Assembly (NCBI GenBank): GCA_004346725.1 | Contig: SMDE01000013.1 | Coordinates: 62,001 to 126,000, forward strand | Direction of reading: 5' to 3' | Origin: Phytobacter diazotrophicus | GTDB lineage: Bacteria > Pseudomonadota > Gammaproteobacteria > Enterobacterales > Enterobacteriaceae | Length of the DNA stretch: 64,000 nt | Part shown: positions 1 to 7,983 of the stretch, one piece after another | How positions within the stretch are numbered: the stretch's first letter is position 1 | How the letters are laid out: each line of letters starts with the position of its first letter | Translations under genes and position numbers: made by a program | Notes under the pieces: generated by a model | Seen by the model: the letters and a program-made list of their open reading frames with translations, nothing else | Told to the model about the DNA's origin: nothing | Databases searched by the model: none

Positions 1-70
1 TAAAGAAGTCAAAGGCTACGTGGTTGATCCGCTGGGCAAACACCACTTCGAAAACGTGTCAGTTGAATAA
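1..70 (+). CDS. dppA: Dipeptide-binding protein DppA, C-terminal end (partial)
   Basis: Only the last 22 codons are in the window, in the frame starting at base 2 and ending with TAA at 68-70. The tail reads KGYVVDPLGKHHFENV-SVE, which matches the C-terminus of the periplasmic dipeptide- and heme-binding protein DppA. It is followed at 240 by dppB in the same direction, as in E. coli. The 5' end lies outside the window, so signal peptide and binding residues cannot be examined. Confidence 0.9.
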   Translation, partial: KEVKGYVVDPLGKHHFENVSVE

Positions 71-88
71 TAGGCACGATGCCTGAGT

Positions 89-118
89 CCCTCCTCCCTT
101 TCCGGGGGGAGGGTTTTT
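89..118 (+). terminator. GC-rich stem-loop with T-run between dppA and dppB (probable attenuator)
   Basis: CCTCCC at 93-98 can pair with GGGAGG at 107-112, followed by a run of five T from 114. It lies 19 bases after the dppA stop and 120 bases before dppB. Binding-protein genes of ABC transporters are usually expressed more than their permeases, and a partial terminator here would give that drop. The stem is short, so efficiency is uncertain. Confidence 0.55.
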
Positions 119-239
119 GTTCCTTATTCCTCCGGGAAAAGGCCTGGATAGAGTGGGATTTTCCCGTTTATCCAAACATTTGTGAGCAATACAGACGCAC
201 TACCGCCAGGTGCATGCGTCACTACAGAGAATCCGGGTT

Positions 240-1259
240 ATGTTGCAGTTCATCCTCCGACGTCTGGGGCTAGTTATCCCGACGTTTATCGGTATCACCC
301 TTCTCACCTTTGCCTTCGTTCATATGATTCCCGGTGACCCGGTGATGATCATGGCAGGTGAGCGTGGTATCTCTCCTGAGCGTCATGCCCAGTTGCTGGC
401 AGAGCTTGGTCTCAACAAGCCGCTGTGGCAGCAATACGTCAACTATGTGTGGGGCGTGTTGCATGGTGATTTAGGGATCTCTCTTAAGAGCCGTCTTCCG
501 GTGTGGGACGAGTTCGTACCGCGTTTTAAAGCGACGCTGGAACTCGGCGTCTGCGCCATGATTTTCGCGGTGGCTGTCGGTATCCCGGTGGGCGTAATGG
601 CCGCGGTGAAGCGTGGTTCCATTTTTGATCATACCGCCGTGAGCCTCGCGCTGACCGGTTACTCCATGCCTATCTTCTGGTGGGGCATGATGCTGATCAT
701 GCTGGTGTCGGTACACTGGAACCTGACGCCGGTATCCGGGCGCGTCAGTGACATGGTGTTCCTTGATGACAGTAACCCGCTTACCGGTTTTATGCTGATC
801 GACACGGCTATCTGGGGCGAGCAGGGTAACTTTATCGATGCCCTGGCGCACATGATTCTGCCTGCCATCGTGCTGGGGACAATCCCGCTGGCGGTTATCG
901 TCCGTATGACCCGCTCCTCGATGCTGGAAGTGCTGGGCGAAGACTATATCCGTACCGCGCGCGCCAAAGGGTTAACCCGTATGCGCGTTATCATCGTCCA
1001 TGCGCTGCGTAATGCGATGCTGCCGGTGGTGACCGTTATCGGTCTGCAGGTCGGGACATTGCTGGCAGGCGCGATCCTGACGGAAACCATTTTCTCCTGG
1101 CCGGGCCTGGGCCGCTGGTTGATTGACGCGCTGCAACGCCGCGATTATCCGGTTGTGCAGGGTGGGGTATTGCTGGTCGCGACGATGATCATTCTCGTCA
1201 ACCTGTTGGTCGACCTGCTCTACGGCGTGGTGAACCCGCGTATTCGTCACAAGAAGTAA
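240..1259 (+). CDS. dppB: Dipeptide ABC transporter permease DppB
   Basis: Inner-membrane subunit of the Dpp dipeptide (and heme) importer, pairing with DppC. The 339-residue product is nearly identical to E. coli DppB. It has an N-terminal membrane helix (LGLVIPTFIGITLL), further hydrophobic segments, and the EAA-type cytoplasmic loop GEDYIRTARAKGL that contacts the ATPases. The ATG at 240 is chosen because MLQFILRRLG is the family N-terminus; an upstream in-frame ATG at 210 would add ten unconserved residues. Nine bases separate it from dppC, so the two are co-transcribed. Confidence 0.96.
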   Translation: MLQFILRRLGLVIPTFIGITLLTFAFVHMIPGDPVMIMAGERGISPERHAQLLAELGLNKPLWQQYVNYVWGVLHGDLGISLKSRLPVWDEFVPRFKATLELGVCAMIFAVAVGIPVGVMAAVKRGSIFDHTAVSLALTGYSMPIFWWGMMLIMLVSVHWNLTPVSGRVSDMVFLDDSNPLTGFMLIDTAIWGEQGNFIDALAHMILPAIVLGTIPLAVIVRMTRSSMLEVLGEDYIRTARAKGLTRMRVIIVHALRNAMLPVVTVIGLQVGTLLAGAILTETIFSWPGLGRWLIDALQRRDYPVVQGGVLLVATMIILVNLLVDLLYGVVNPRIRHKK

Positions 1260-1268
1260 GGGGCCATC

Positions 1269-2171
1269 ATGTCACAAGTTACTGAAAATAAAGTTATCTC
1301 TGCACCGGTCCCGATGACCCCGCTGCAGGAGTTCTGGCACTATTTCAAGCGTAATAAAGGCGCGGTTGTGGGGCTGGTTTACGTGATCGTGATGCTGCTT
1401 ATCGCTATCTTCGCGAACGTGCTGGCGCCGCATAACCCGGCGGATCAGTTCCGCGATGCGCTGCTGGCGCCGCCGGTCTGGCAGGATGGCGGCACATGGT
1501 CGCATATTCTGGGTACCGATGACGTAGGTCGCGATACCCTGTCGCGTCTGATGTTTGGCGCGCGTCTGTCGCTGCTGGTCGGCTGTCTGGTGGTGGTGCT
1601 GTCACTGATCATGGGGATTATCCTCGGCCTGGTGGCGGGCTACTTTGGCGGCGTTATCGATAGCATCATCATGCGTGTTGTCGACATCATGCTGGCCCTG
1701 CCGAGCCTGCTGCTGGCGCTGGTCCTGGTGGCGATATTTGGTCCTTCGATAGTCAACGCATCGTTAGCGCTCACTTTCGTCGCCTTGCCGCACTATGTAC
1801 GTCTTACCCGTGCCGCGGTGCTGGTGGAAGTTAACCGCGATTACGTGACGGCTTCCCGCGTGGCGGGGGCTGGCGCGATGCGTCAGATGTTCGTCAATAT
1901 TTTCCCTAACTGCCTTGCGCCGCTGATTGTTCAGGCGTCGCTCGGTTTCTCGAACGCCATTCTCGACATGGCCGCCCTCGGCTTCCTTGGCATGGGCGCG
2001 CAGCCGCCAACACCGGAGTGGGGCACTATGCTCTCCGACGTGTTGCAGTTCGCGCAAAGTGCCTGGTGGGTCGTGACCTTCCCTGGTCTGGCGATCCTGC
2101 TGACGGTGCTGGCATTTAACCTGATGGGTGACGGCCTGCGTGATGCGCTCGACCCCAAACTGAAGCAGTAA
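1269..2171 (+). CDS. dppC: Dipeptide ABC transporter permease DppC
   Basis: Second membrane subunit of the Dpp importer, 300 residues, the usual length. After a cytoplasmic N-terminus it shows the first membrane helix ([18 protein letters not shown]), then the BPD_transp_1 domain with the loop [13 protein letters not shown], the EAA site for the ATPases. It follows dppB by 9 bases with an AAGGGG ribosome site and precedes dppD by 10 bases. Sequence and position both match E. coli dppC. Nothing unusual was seen. Confidence 0.96.
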   Translation: MSQVTENKVISAPVPMTPLQEFWHYFKRNKGAVVGLVYVIVMLLIAIFANVLAPHNPADQFRDALLAPPVWQDGGTWSHILGTDDVGRDTLSRLMFGARLSLLVGCLVVVLSLIMGIILGLVAGYFGGVIDSIIMRVVDIMLALPSLLLALVLVAIFGPSIVNASLALTFVALPHYVRLTRAAVLVEVNRDYVTASRVAGAGAMRQMFVNIFPNCLAPLIVQASLGFSNAILDMAALGFLGMGAQPPTPEWGTMLSDVLQFAQSAWWVVTFPGLAILLTVLAFNLMGDGLRDALDPKLKQ

Positions 2172-2181
2172 GAGGTTCGAG

Positions 2182-3165
2182 ATGGCGTTATTAAATGTTA
2201 ATAAATTATCGGTGCATTTCGGCGACGAAGGCAGCGAGTTTCGCGCAGTAGACCGCGTAAGCTACAGTGTGAATCAGGGTGAAGTGGTTGGCATCGTGGG
2301 GGAGTCTGGCTCTGGTAAATCGGTCAGTTCGCTGGCGATCATGGGGTTGATTGACTTCCCAGGCCGCGTAATGGCGGAAAATCTGGAGTTTAACGGTCAG
2401 GATTTGAAACGCATTTCGGAAAAAGAGCGCCGCAGTCTGGTGGGGTCCGAAGTGGCGATGATCTTCCAGGATCCGATGACCAGCCTGAACCCCTGCTACA
2501 CCGTCGGTTTCCAGATTATGGAAGCGATCAAAGTGCATCAGGGGGGCAACAAGCACACCCGCCGCCAGCGCGCAATTGATCTGCTCAACCAGGTCGGTAT
2601 TCCCGATCCGGCATCAAGGCTGGACGTTTATCCTCATCAGCTCTCCGGTGGGATGAGCCAGCGTGTCATGATTGCGATGGCGATCGCGTGTCAGCCGAAA
2701 CTGCTGATTGCCGATGAGCCAACGACTGCGCTGGACGTGACTATTCAGGCGCAGATTATTGAGCTGCTGCTGGAGCTACAGCAAAAAGAGAACATGGCGC
2801 TGATCCTGATCACCCATGACCTGGCGCTGGTGGCCGAAGCGGCACACAAAATCATCGTGATGTATGCAGGCCAGGTGGTGGAAACCGGGGCGGCGAAAGA
2901 TATCTTCCGCGCACCGCGTCATCCGTATACCCAGGCACTGCTGCGGGCATTGCCGGAATTTGCGCAGGATAAAGCGCGTCTGGCGTCGCTGCCAGGCGTC
3001 GTACCCGGTAAGTATGACCGTCCGAATGGCTGTCTGCTGAACCCGCGTTGCCCCTACGCAACGGACCGATGCCGCGCCGAAGAGCCTGCGCTGAACACCG
3101 TTGACGGTGGGCGCCAGTCGAAATGTCACTACCCACTCGATGATGCCGGGAGGCCCACACTATGA
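2182..3165 (+). CDS. dppD: Dipeptide ABC transporter ATP-binding protein DppD
   Basis: Cytoplasmic ATPase of the Dpp importer, 327 residues. Walker A is GESGSGKS at residues 40-47, the ABC signature is LSGGMSQR, Walker B is LLIADEPT, and the switch histidine is in [10 protein letters not shown]. The C-terminal oligopeptide-transporter extension carries a cysteine cluster ([15 protein letters not shown]) that in this subfamily commonly binds an Fe-S centre. The stop overlaps the dppF start by 4 bases, indicating translational coupling. It forms a heterodimer with DppF. Confidence 0.96.
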   Translation: MALLNVNKLSVHFGDEGSEFRAVDRVSYSVNQGEVVGIVGESGSGKSVSSLAIMGLIDFPGRVMAENLEFNGQDLKRISEKERRSLVGSEVAMIFQDPMTSLNPCYTVGFQIMEAIKVHQGGNKHTRRQRAIDLLNQVGIPDPASRLDVYPHQLSGGMSQRVMIAMAIACQPKLLIADEPTTALDVTIQAQIIELLLELQQKENMALILITHDLALVAEAAHKIIVMYAGQVVETGAAKDIFRAPRHPYTQALLRALPEFAQDKARLASLPGVVPGKYDRPNGCLLNPRCPYATDRCRAEEPALNTVDGGRQSKCHYPLDDAGRPTL

Positions 3166-4172
3166 GTACGCACGAGGCCGCCACGCAACCGCTGTTGCAG
3201 GCTATCGACCTGAAAAAACACTACCCGGTGAAGAAGGGGCTGTTTGCCCCGGAACGCCTGGTAAAAGCGCTGGACGGCGTATCGTTCACCCTGGAACGTG
3301 GCAAAACGCTGGCTGTGGTCGGTGAATCCGGTTGTGGTAAATCCACGCTGGGCCGTCTGCTGACAATGATCGAAACCCCGACCGGTGGTGAGCTGTACTA
3401 CCAGGGACAGGATCTGCTGAAACACGATCCGCATGCGCAGAAACTGCGTCGCCAGAAAATCCAGATCGTGTTCCAGAACCCATACGGTTCGCTGAACCCG
3501 CGCAAAAAAGTGGGACAGATTCTGGAAGAACCGCTGCTGATTAACTCCTCCCTGAGCAAGGCGGAGCGTCGTGAGAAAGCGCTGGCGATGATGGCGAAAG
3601 TCGGCCTGAAAACCGAGCATTACGACCGTTACCCGCACATGTTCTCCGGCGGTCAGCGTCAGCGTATCGCTATTGCCCGTGGTCTGATGCTGGACCCGGA
3701 CGTGGTGATCGCCGACGAACCGGTCTCCGCGCTGGACGTTTCTGTTCGCGCGCAGGTGCTAAACCTGATGATGGACTTGCAGCAGGATTTGGGGCTGTCC
3801 TATGTGTTTATCTCCCACGACCTGTCCGTGGTGGAACACATTGCCGATGAAGTGATGGTGATGTATCTGGGCCGCTGCGTCGAGAAGGGCACCAAGGACC
3901 AGATCTTCTCTAATCCGCGTCATCCGTACACCCAGGCGTTGCTCTCTGCGACGCCGCGCCTGAACCCGGACGATCGCCGCGAGCGTATCAAGTTGACCGG
4001 CGAGCTGCCGAGCCCGCTGAGTCCGCCGCCGGGTTGTGCGTTTAACGCCCGCTGCCGCCGCCGCTTCGGTCCCTGCACCCAGTTGCAGCCGCAGCTCAAA
4101 GACTACGGCGGTCAACTGGTTGCCTGCTTCGCGGTCGATCAGGATGAAAACGGCGAGAAGCCACAGGCCTAA
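3162..4172 (+). CDS. dppF: Dipeptide ABC transporter ATP-binding protein DppF
   Basis: Partner ATPase of DppD, 336 residues. Visible motifs are Walker A GESGCGKS, signature FSGGQRQR, Walker B VVIADEPV and the H-loop VFISHDLSV, followed by the oligopeptide-transporter C-terminal domain with GCAFNARC. It is the last gene of the dpp operon; a strong intrinsic terminator follows 12 bases after the stop. In E. coli the next gene is yhjV, which is absent here; an accessory block begins instead. Confidence 0.96.
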   Translation: MSTHEAATQPLLQAIDLKKHYPVKKGLFAPERLVKALDGVSFTLERGKTLAVVGESGCGKSTLGRLLTMIETPTGGELYYQGQDLLKHDPHAQKLRRQKIQIVFQNPYGSLNPRKKVGQILEEPLLINSSLSKAERREKALAMMAKVGLKTEHYDRYPHMFSGGQRQRIAIARGLMLDPDVVIADEPVSALDVSVRAQVLNLMMDLQQDLGLSYVFISHDLSVVEHIADEVMVMYLGRCVEKGTKDQIFSNPRHPYTQALLSATPRLNPDDRRERIKLTGELPSPLSPPPGCAFNARCRRRFGPCTQLQPQLKDYGGQLVACFAVDQDENGEKPQA

Positions 4173-4183
4173 CGCGCTGAAAT

Positions 4184-4215
4184 AAAAAACCGGAGCCATG
4201 TGCTCCGGTTTTTTT
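4184..4215 (+). terminator. Rho-independent terminator of the dpp operon
   Basis: A perfect 8-bp stem, ACCGGAGC (4189-4196) with GCTCCGGT (4202-4209), closes a 5-base loop and is flanked by an A-run and seven T (4209-4215). The A and T tracts make it potentially bidirectional, so it could also end the leftward operon that stops at 4299. Confidence 0.93.
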
Positions 4216-4261
4216 ATGCCTCTCCGGAGGCGCGAATTGCTTATCCGGGTTACCGTTCGTA

Positions 4262-4290
4262 GCCCCGGTAAGCGCAGCGCCACCGGGGAC
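4262..4290. repeat. REP-like palindrome between convergent genes
   Basis: CCCCGGT (4263-4269) and ACCGGGG (4282-4288) flank a GC-rich centre with AAGCGCAGCGC. This resembles the palindromic REP units of Enterobacter and Klebsiella (CCCGGTGGCGCT...TACCGGG). It sits between the dpp terminator and the 3' end of the leftward permease gene. Assignment is by resemblance only. Confidence 0.6.
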
Positions 4291-4298
4291 TGCGGGTT

Positions 4299-5897
4299 TT
4301 AGCTCATCGGCTCACTGTCGTTATCAATCGGTGACCAGTCCAGCTTGCCCTGCTCGCGCACCTGACGCCAGGCGAGGAAGGTCAGCATCACCGTCACCAC
4401 CGCATAGGCGAAAGTCACCGTTGGCGAGGCGTTAACCGCCATCTGGTGTCCATGAATAAAACCAAAGAAGGAAAGCACCGTGGCGGCAGCGGCATACACC
4501 GCGGCCCAGTTAAAACGACGGTCAATGATAAACGCGGCAATCGCCCCCATCATCAGCCCTGCCAGTACGGCACCCCCACCGGTGGTGGCCATACCGTTAT
4601 AGAGCACGCCGTTATTGGCCATATTGGTCATCACCTCAGCAGGCAGATTCACCGTGTTGGCTCCAGCCGCATTCAGTGCGCCATCGACCTGTGTTTTCGC
4701 CCACTCCGCGATATTCGGTACCAGCGCCAGAATAATGGCGGGCGCATGACGTTTCGGCGACACCTGGAACGCCTGTGCGCCAATCACCAGCCCGATAAAC
4801 AGCAGAATCGGCACTATCGCGACCAGCGGAATGATCGACAGCAGCAGTGCGGTAAGCCCCAGGAAACAGACAATCGCCATCGCAATACCGGTCGCCAGCG
4901 AATAACCGATACGCCCGCCCATCGCTTTCCAGCCGGGGTGGCCGATATAGACAGCAGGCGGGAACGGCGAGCCCAGCAGCGCACCGACAATCGCCCCCAC
5001 GCCATCTGCCGCCAGCACCGCACGCAGGTTATAACTGTCGCCACCTACGGCGGCAGACTCCACATTATTGAGGATTTCAGTAAAGTTGAAGATACCCAGC
5101 GGGATAGCCGTCACCAGCAGCGGCCAGATCAGCTCCGACGGCACTCTGAACACATCGCCGGTAATGGAAGGCAGATGGAGCGCAAAATTGCCGGTTGCTT
5201 CTTTTACGGCAGCCGGGTTCATGATGTCGCTCAGACCCAGCAGCGTAGCCCCCCAGCCGAGCACGCAGCCAACGATGACCACGGCCAGCCCACCCGGTAA
5301 ACCGAACGGCAGGCGGACATTCCCGACCCAGTTGAGCAGGATAATGGCGAAGCAGATGACGCCAATCCATGCGGTATCAAACATCTGATAAGCCGGGCGC
5401 ATCGCGATAAAAGCAATCGCGATCCCGGCCAGCGTCCCCAGCATAGCGGCACGCGGAGTATATTTACGGATGGTCGGGCCAACGACAACGCCGAGCAGGA
5501 CAATAACGCCGACGAACATCGCCCAGATAAGACCCAGCTTCCACGCCAGCATCCAGTCTTTATGAATTAGCAGCGTAGGCAGCATCACCACAAAGACCAC
5601 GATAAACATATGCGGCACGCTGGGGCCATAAGGCAGGGCGGTAACATCATTGCGGCCTTCGCGCTGGGCTAATTTCCAGGCAAGCCAGGCATAGAAGAGA
5701 TTTCCGAGGGGAAGTGCAATGCCCAGAGCAGGCAGGATACGACCATAAACTGTTGTTGCCGGGATTTGCGCGACGTACAGTGCCAGCCCGGAGAGCACCA
5801 GCACATTCAATAACACATTCGTGAACAGACCAAAAAAAGCATTTAAATCGCCCGCGACCCAAAGCTGTGGCCGATGAGCGAGATTTCCTTGCGCCAT
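4299..5897 (-). CDS. NCS2-type (xanthine/uracil/AZG-like) permease
   Basis: A 532-residue, strongly hydrophobic inner-membrane protein with about a dozen helices. Motifs such as NDVTALPYGPS, NVESAAVGGDSY and GSPFPPAVYIGHP fit the nucleobase/ascorbate NCS2 superfamily, nearest the AzgA-like branch. Such carriers import purines, pyrimidines or related cyclic ureides by proton symport. An AGGAG ribosome site lies just before the ATG at 5897. It is the last gene of the leftward cluster with the AtzF-like, carbamate kinase, DUF1116, FdrA and cysteine-hydrolase genes, so it probably imports that pathway's substrate. The substrate itself cannot be read from sequence. Confidence 0.8.
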   Translation of the reverse strand: MAQGNLAHRPQLWVAGDLNAFFGLFTNVLLNVLVLSGLALYVAQIPATTVYGRILPALGIALPLGNLFYAWLAWKLAQREGRNDVTALPYGPSVPHMFIVVFVVMLPTLLIHKDWMLAWKLGLIWAMFVGVIVLLGVVVGPTIRKYTPRAAMLGTLAGIAIAFIAMRPAYQMFDTAWIGVICFAIILLNWVGNVRLPFGLPGGLAVVIVGCVLGWGATLLGLSDIMNPAAVKEATGNFALHLPSITGDVFRVPSELIWPLLVTAIPLGIFNFTEILNNVESAAVGGDSYNLRAVLAADGVGAIVGALLGSPFPPAVYIGHPGWKAMGGRIGYSLATGIAMAIVCFLGLTALLLSIIPLVAIVPILLFIGLVIGAQAFQVSPKRHAPAIILALVPNIAEWAKTQVDGALNAAGANTVNLPAEVMTNMANNGVLYNGMATTGGGAVLAGLMMGAIAAFIIDRRFNWAAVYAAAATVLSFFGFIHGHQMAVNASPTVTFAYAVVTVMLTFLAWRQVREQGKLDWSPIDNDSEPMS

Positions 5898-5916
5898 GAT
5901 CCTACTCCTGACGTTA

Positions 5917-6312
5917 TCAAGCTGTCATAAAGTGGCCGGTATAAGCTCTCCAGCCTCCCAAAGAGGTAATTTCTTTTTGTCCTTCTACCAGCCAGGGTTC
6001 GGCCAGCACACCCAGTACTTCACTACCGTCACTTAACTCGACCTTACCGACACACAATCCGGCAGGTTCTTTTAGCAGGATCTCGCCAAGCCCGGCAGGC
6101 GGCACCGCCCAAATTTCCAGCGCAATCTGCCCGCCCTCTCCGGGTGTGCGAATCATGCCTGGGTGATTATCATTAATGCTCCAGCAGCGGTAGCAGGCGG
6201 CGGTAGTGTCTTCACGAACAAACTCAGCCTGTGCGGCAATCATATTAGGATTAAGCACAAGGCCACGCATTAATGTGCCATTAACGGCCAGTAAAATCTT
6301 ATTACTTATCAT
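5917..6312 (-). CDS. Stand-alone allophanate-hydrolase C-terminal-domain-like protein (AtzF-C)
   Basis: A 131-residue protein that begins like the small domain of allophanate hydrolase (LLAVNGTLMRGL) and ends with the family hallmark ITSLGGWRAYTG, with EIWAVPPAGLGEIL and VGKVELSDG between. In full-length allophanate hydrolase this domain follows an amidase domain and has been assigned decarboxylation of the N-carboxycarbamate intermediate. Here it is encoded alone, with no amidase domain in the window. The ATG at 6312 is preferred; an upstream in-frame ATG at 6363 would run into the carbamate kinase remnant. The permease follows after 19 bases. Its role on its own is unknown. Confidence 0.7.
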   Translation of the reverse strand: MISNKILLAVNGTLMRGLVLNPNMIAAQAEFVREDTTAACYRCWSINDNHPGMIRTPGEGGQIALEIWAVPPAGLGEILLKEPAGLCVGKVELSDGSEVLGVLAEPWLVEGQKEITSLGGWRAYTGHFMTA

Positions 6313-6340
6313 GGTTTTTTGCTCAGAAAAGTGTGCAGCG

Positions 6341-6576
6341 TTAGCGGGTAAAACGGGTGCCACCCTTGCCGCTTAGCGCGCGGGAAATGCCCTGCGGCGT
6401 GGTACTCAGGCCCAGCCCCTGCGGCTGAGCGCGTAAATAAGTCAGCATGGTTTCAATTTTCGGGGCCATGCTGCCTGCGCCAAATTCGCGGCTTTGCAGC
6501 AGCGCTTCTGCTTCGGCGAGTGAAAGCTGGCTAAGCCAGCGCTGCGTTGCCGCCGACAGCGACGACAGCGACCTTA
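6341..6576 (-). pseudogene. Carbamate kinase remnant with large internal deletion
   Basis: Reading leftward from the DUF1116 stop, one frame gives KVAVVAVGGNAALA then TAG (6575-6531), the N-terminal beta strand and GGN motif of carbamate kinase. A second frame gives TQRWLSQLSLAEAEALL, EFGAGSMAPKIE and a tail ending GGTRFTR before TAA at 6341-6343, the conserved C-terminus of the same enzyme. Carbamate kinases are about 300 residues; here only about 13 and 63 remain, so roughly 230 codons are missing and the two parts are out of frame. No in-frame ATG, GTG or TTG precedes the first piece. The join is near 6540-6550. The gene cannot make an active kinase. Confidence 0.85.
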
Positions 6577-6579
6577 CCG

Positions 6580-7980
6580 CTACATACGATCGTTCCCTTG
6601 CGACAGAGCCGTCAGCCCGGCAATGAAGCAGGCCAGCGGTGCGGTGGTAATACCCGCGCCAATTTGTCCGACCCCTGCCAGCTTATGGGCGATGCCGGTA
6701 TTGATAATGGGCAGAATATTGCTATCGACAACGCGCCGCGCATCGATGCCGCAGCCGCTGCCCACAAAATTGAGGGCGGGCAGGGTAAATGCCGGCTGGG
6801 TGGTTAAGGTAATTTCATGCATGGCCTGGCTGTGTCTCACCGCATCGGCCGGGGTGCCGCCAACAAATTTCACGATAGCCGGTGACGCCGCCATGGCAAA
6901 ACCGCCAATGCCTGCGGTTTCCGTAATGGCCGAGTCGCCCAGATCCGCCGCCGCATCATTAACGCCAAAACCGGGGAAGAACAGGCCATCAACCGGGTTA
7001 GCCGGAGCCTGAAACCAGCGATCGCCGGTCCCGGAAAGACGGATACCGAAGTTGACGCCGTTGCGTGCCATCACCGTGACCATGGAACTGTGCGGGACAT
7101 TGCTGGCGGCATCGAGCATCGATTTACAGGCCGCCATGGAGAGATTCAGGAAGAAGTGATCGTTAGCCGCGATAAACTCCAGCACTTCCGGGCCCTTTTC
7201 AATGCGGGCCAGATGGGAGGCCAGGCGGCGAAAGAACAACCCGCTGGCCGCAACGTTGCGGTTATGGCATTCATCACCCATATGTAGCGCCTGGGCAATC
7301 ATTGGCTTAAGTTCAATATCGCCGCTCATGGCAAGGGCTTTCTTGAGCACAGGCGCCAGCACATCGGCCATCCAGCGCAGGCGGGTCAGGACCTCTTCGT
7401 GATTGGCCCCAAAGCGCAGCACTTTCCCGAGCCCTTCGTTGAAATTACAGTAGGCCCGGTTGCCATGCGTTTTGTTCTCTACTATCCAGACAGGCATGGA
7501 AGGACTGATAATCCCCGCCATTGGCCCGGTGGCGTGGTGGTGATGGCAGGGTTCCAGCGCGACCTCGCTATTTGCCGCCATTAGCATGGCCTGCTCAACG
7601 CTGTCGGCCCACCCTTCGAGCACAATCGCGCCGGCAATCGCCCCTTGCATTGGGCCACACATGTCTGCCCAGGCGATGGGCGGACCTGCGTGCAAAATTT
7701 TGCGTTCTGCTGCCAGCGCCGGAATGGCTTCCTGCGCTGTACTGATTCCGATCAGCACCGGTTGCGCATCCAGGTAGCGCTGCAACGCGATGTCATTTGC
7801 CGCATCCACGCGGGTATCCGCCATTAATTTCGCCAACATCCAGTTAGCCTCTTCATCGCCGAATGCGGCGGGCTGCCATTGCAGATGCAACACATCCCCT
7901 CCTGCATCCCGCAGATTATTGGCGAAACTCTCCAGACCCAGGTTGAGCACGCTGAGCGGTTGTTGAAATAACGTCGTCAT
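6580..7980 (-). CDS. DUF1116 protein, AllG (YlbE)-like transcarbamylase subunit
   Basis: 466 residues, a DUF1116 protein of the E. coli YlbE family, renamed AllG because AllFGH together form oxamate transcarbamylase, which splits oxalurate into oxamate and carbamoyl phosphate. Conserved-looking stretches include GPPIAWADMCGPMQGA, GHHHHATGPMAGIISPSMP-type sequence (CHHHHATGPMAGI here), NFNEGLGKVLRFGA and NFVGSGCGIDARRVV. It lies 3 bases after the FdrA gene and is immediately followed by the carbamate kinase remnant, the order expected for making carbamoyl phosphate and then ATP. Cytoplasmic. The exact substrate of this paralogue is an inference. Confidence 0.82.
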   Translation of the reverse strand: MTTLFQQPLSVLNLGLESFANNLRDAGGDVLHLQWQPAAFGDEEANWMLAKLMADTRVDAANDIALQRYLDAQPVLIGISTAQEAIPALAAERKILHAGPPIAWADMCGPMQGAIAGAIVLEGWADSVEQAMLMAANSEVALEPCHHHHATGPMAGIISPSMPVWIVENKTHGNRAYCNFNEGLGKVLRFGANHEEVLTRLRWMADVLAPVLKKALAMSGDIELKPMIAQALHMGDECHNRNVAASGLFFRRLASHLARIEKGPEVLEFIAANDHFFLNLSMAACKSMLDAASNVPHSSMVTVMARNGVNFGIRLSGTGDRWFQAPANPVDGLFFPGFGVNDAAADLGDSAITETAGIGGFAMAASPAIVKFVGGTPADAVRHSQAMHEITLTTQPAFTLPALNFVGSGCGIDARRVVDSNILPIINTGIAHKLAGVGQIGAGITTAPLACFIAGLTALSQGNDRM

Positions 7981-7983
7981 AAT

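Noticed and set aside
4446-5300. A 284-codon rightward open frame antisense to the NCS2 permease
   Set aside because: Its product is a biased mix rich in H, R, Q and G with no domain, and it is a shadow of a well-supported membrane protein gene on the other strand.
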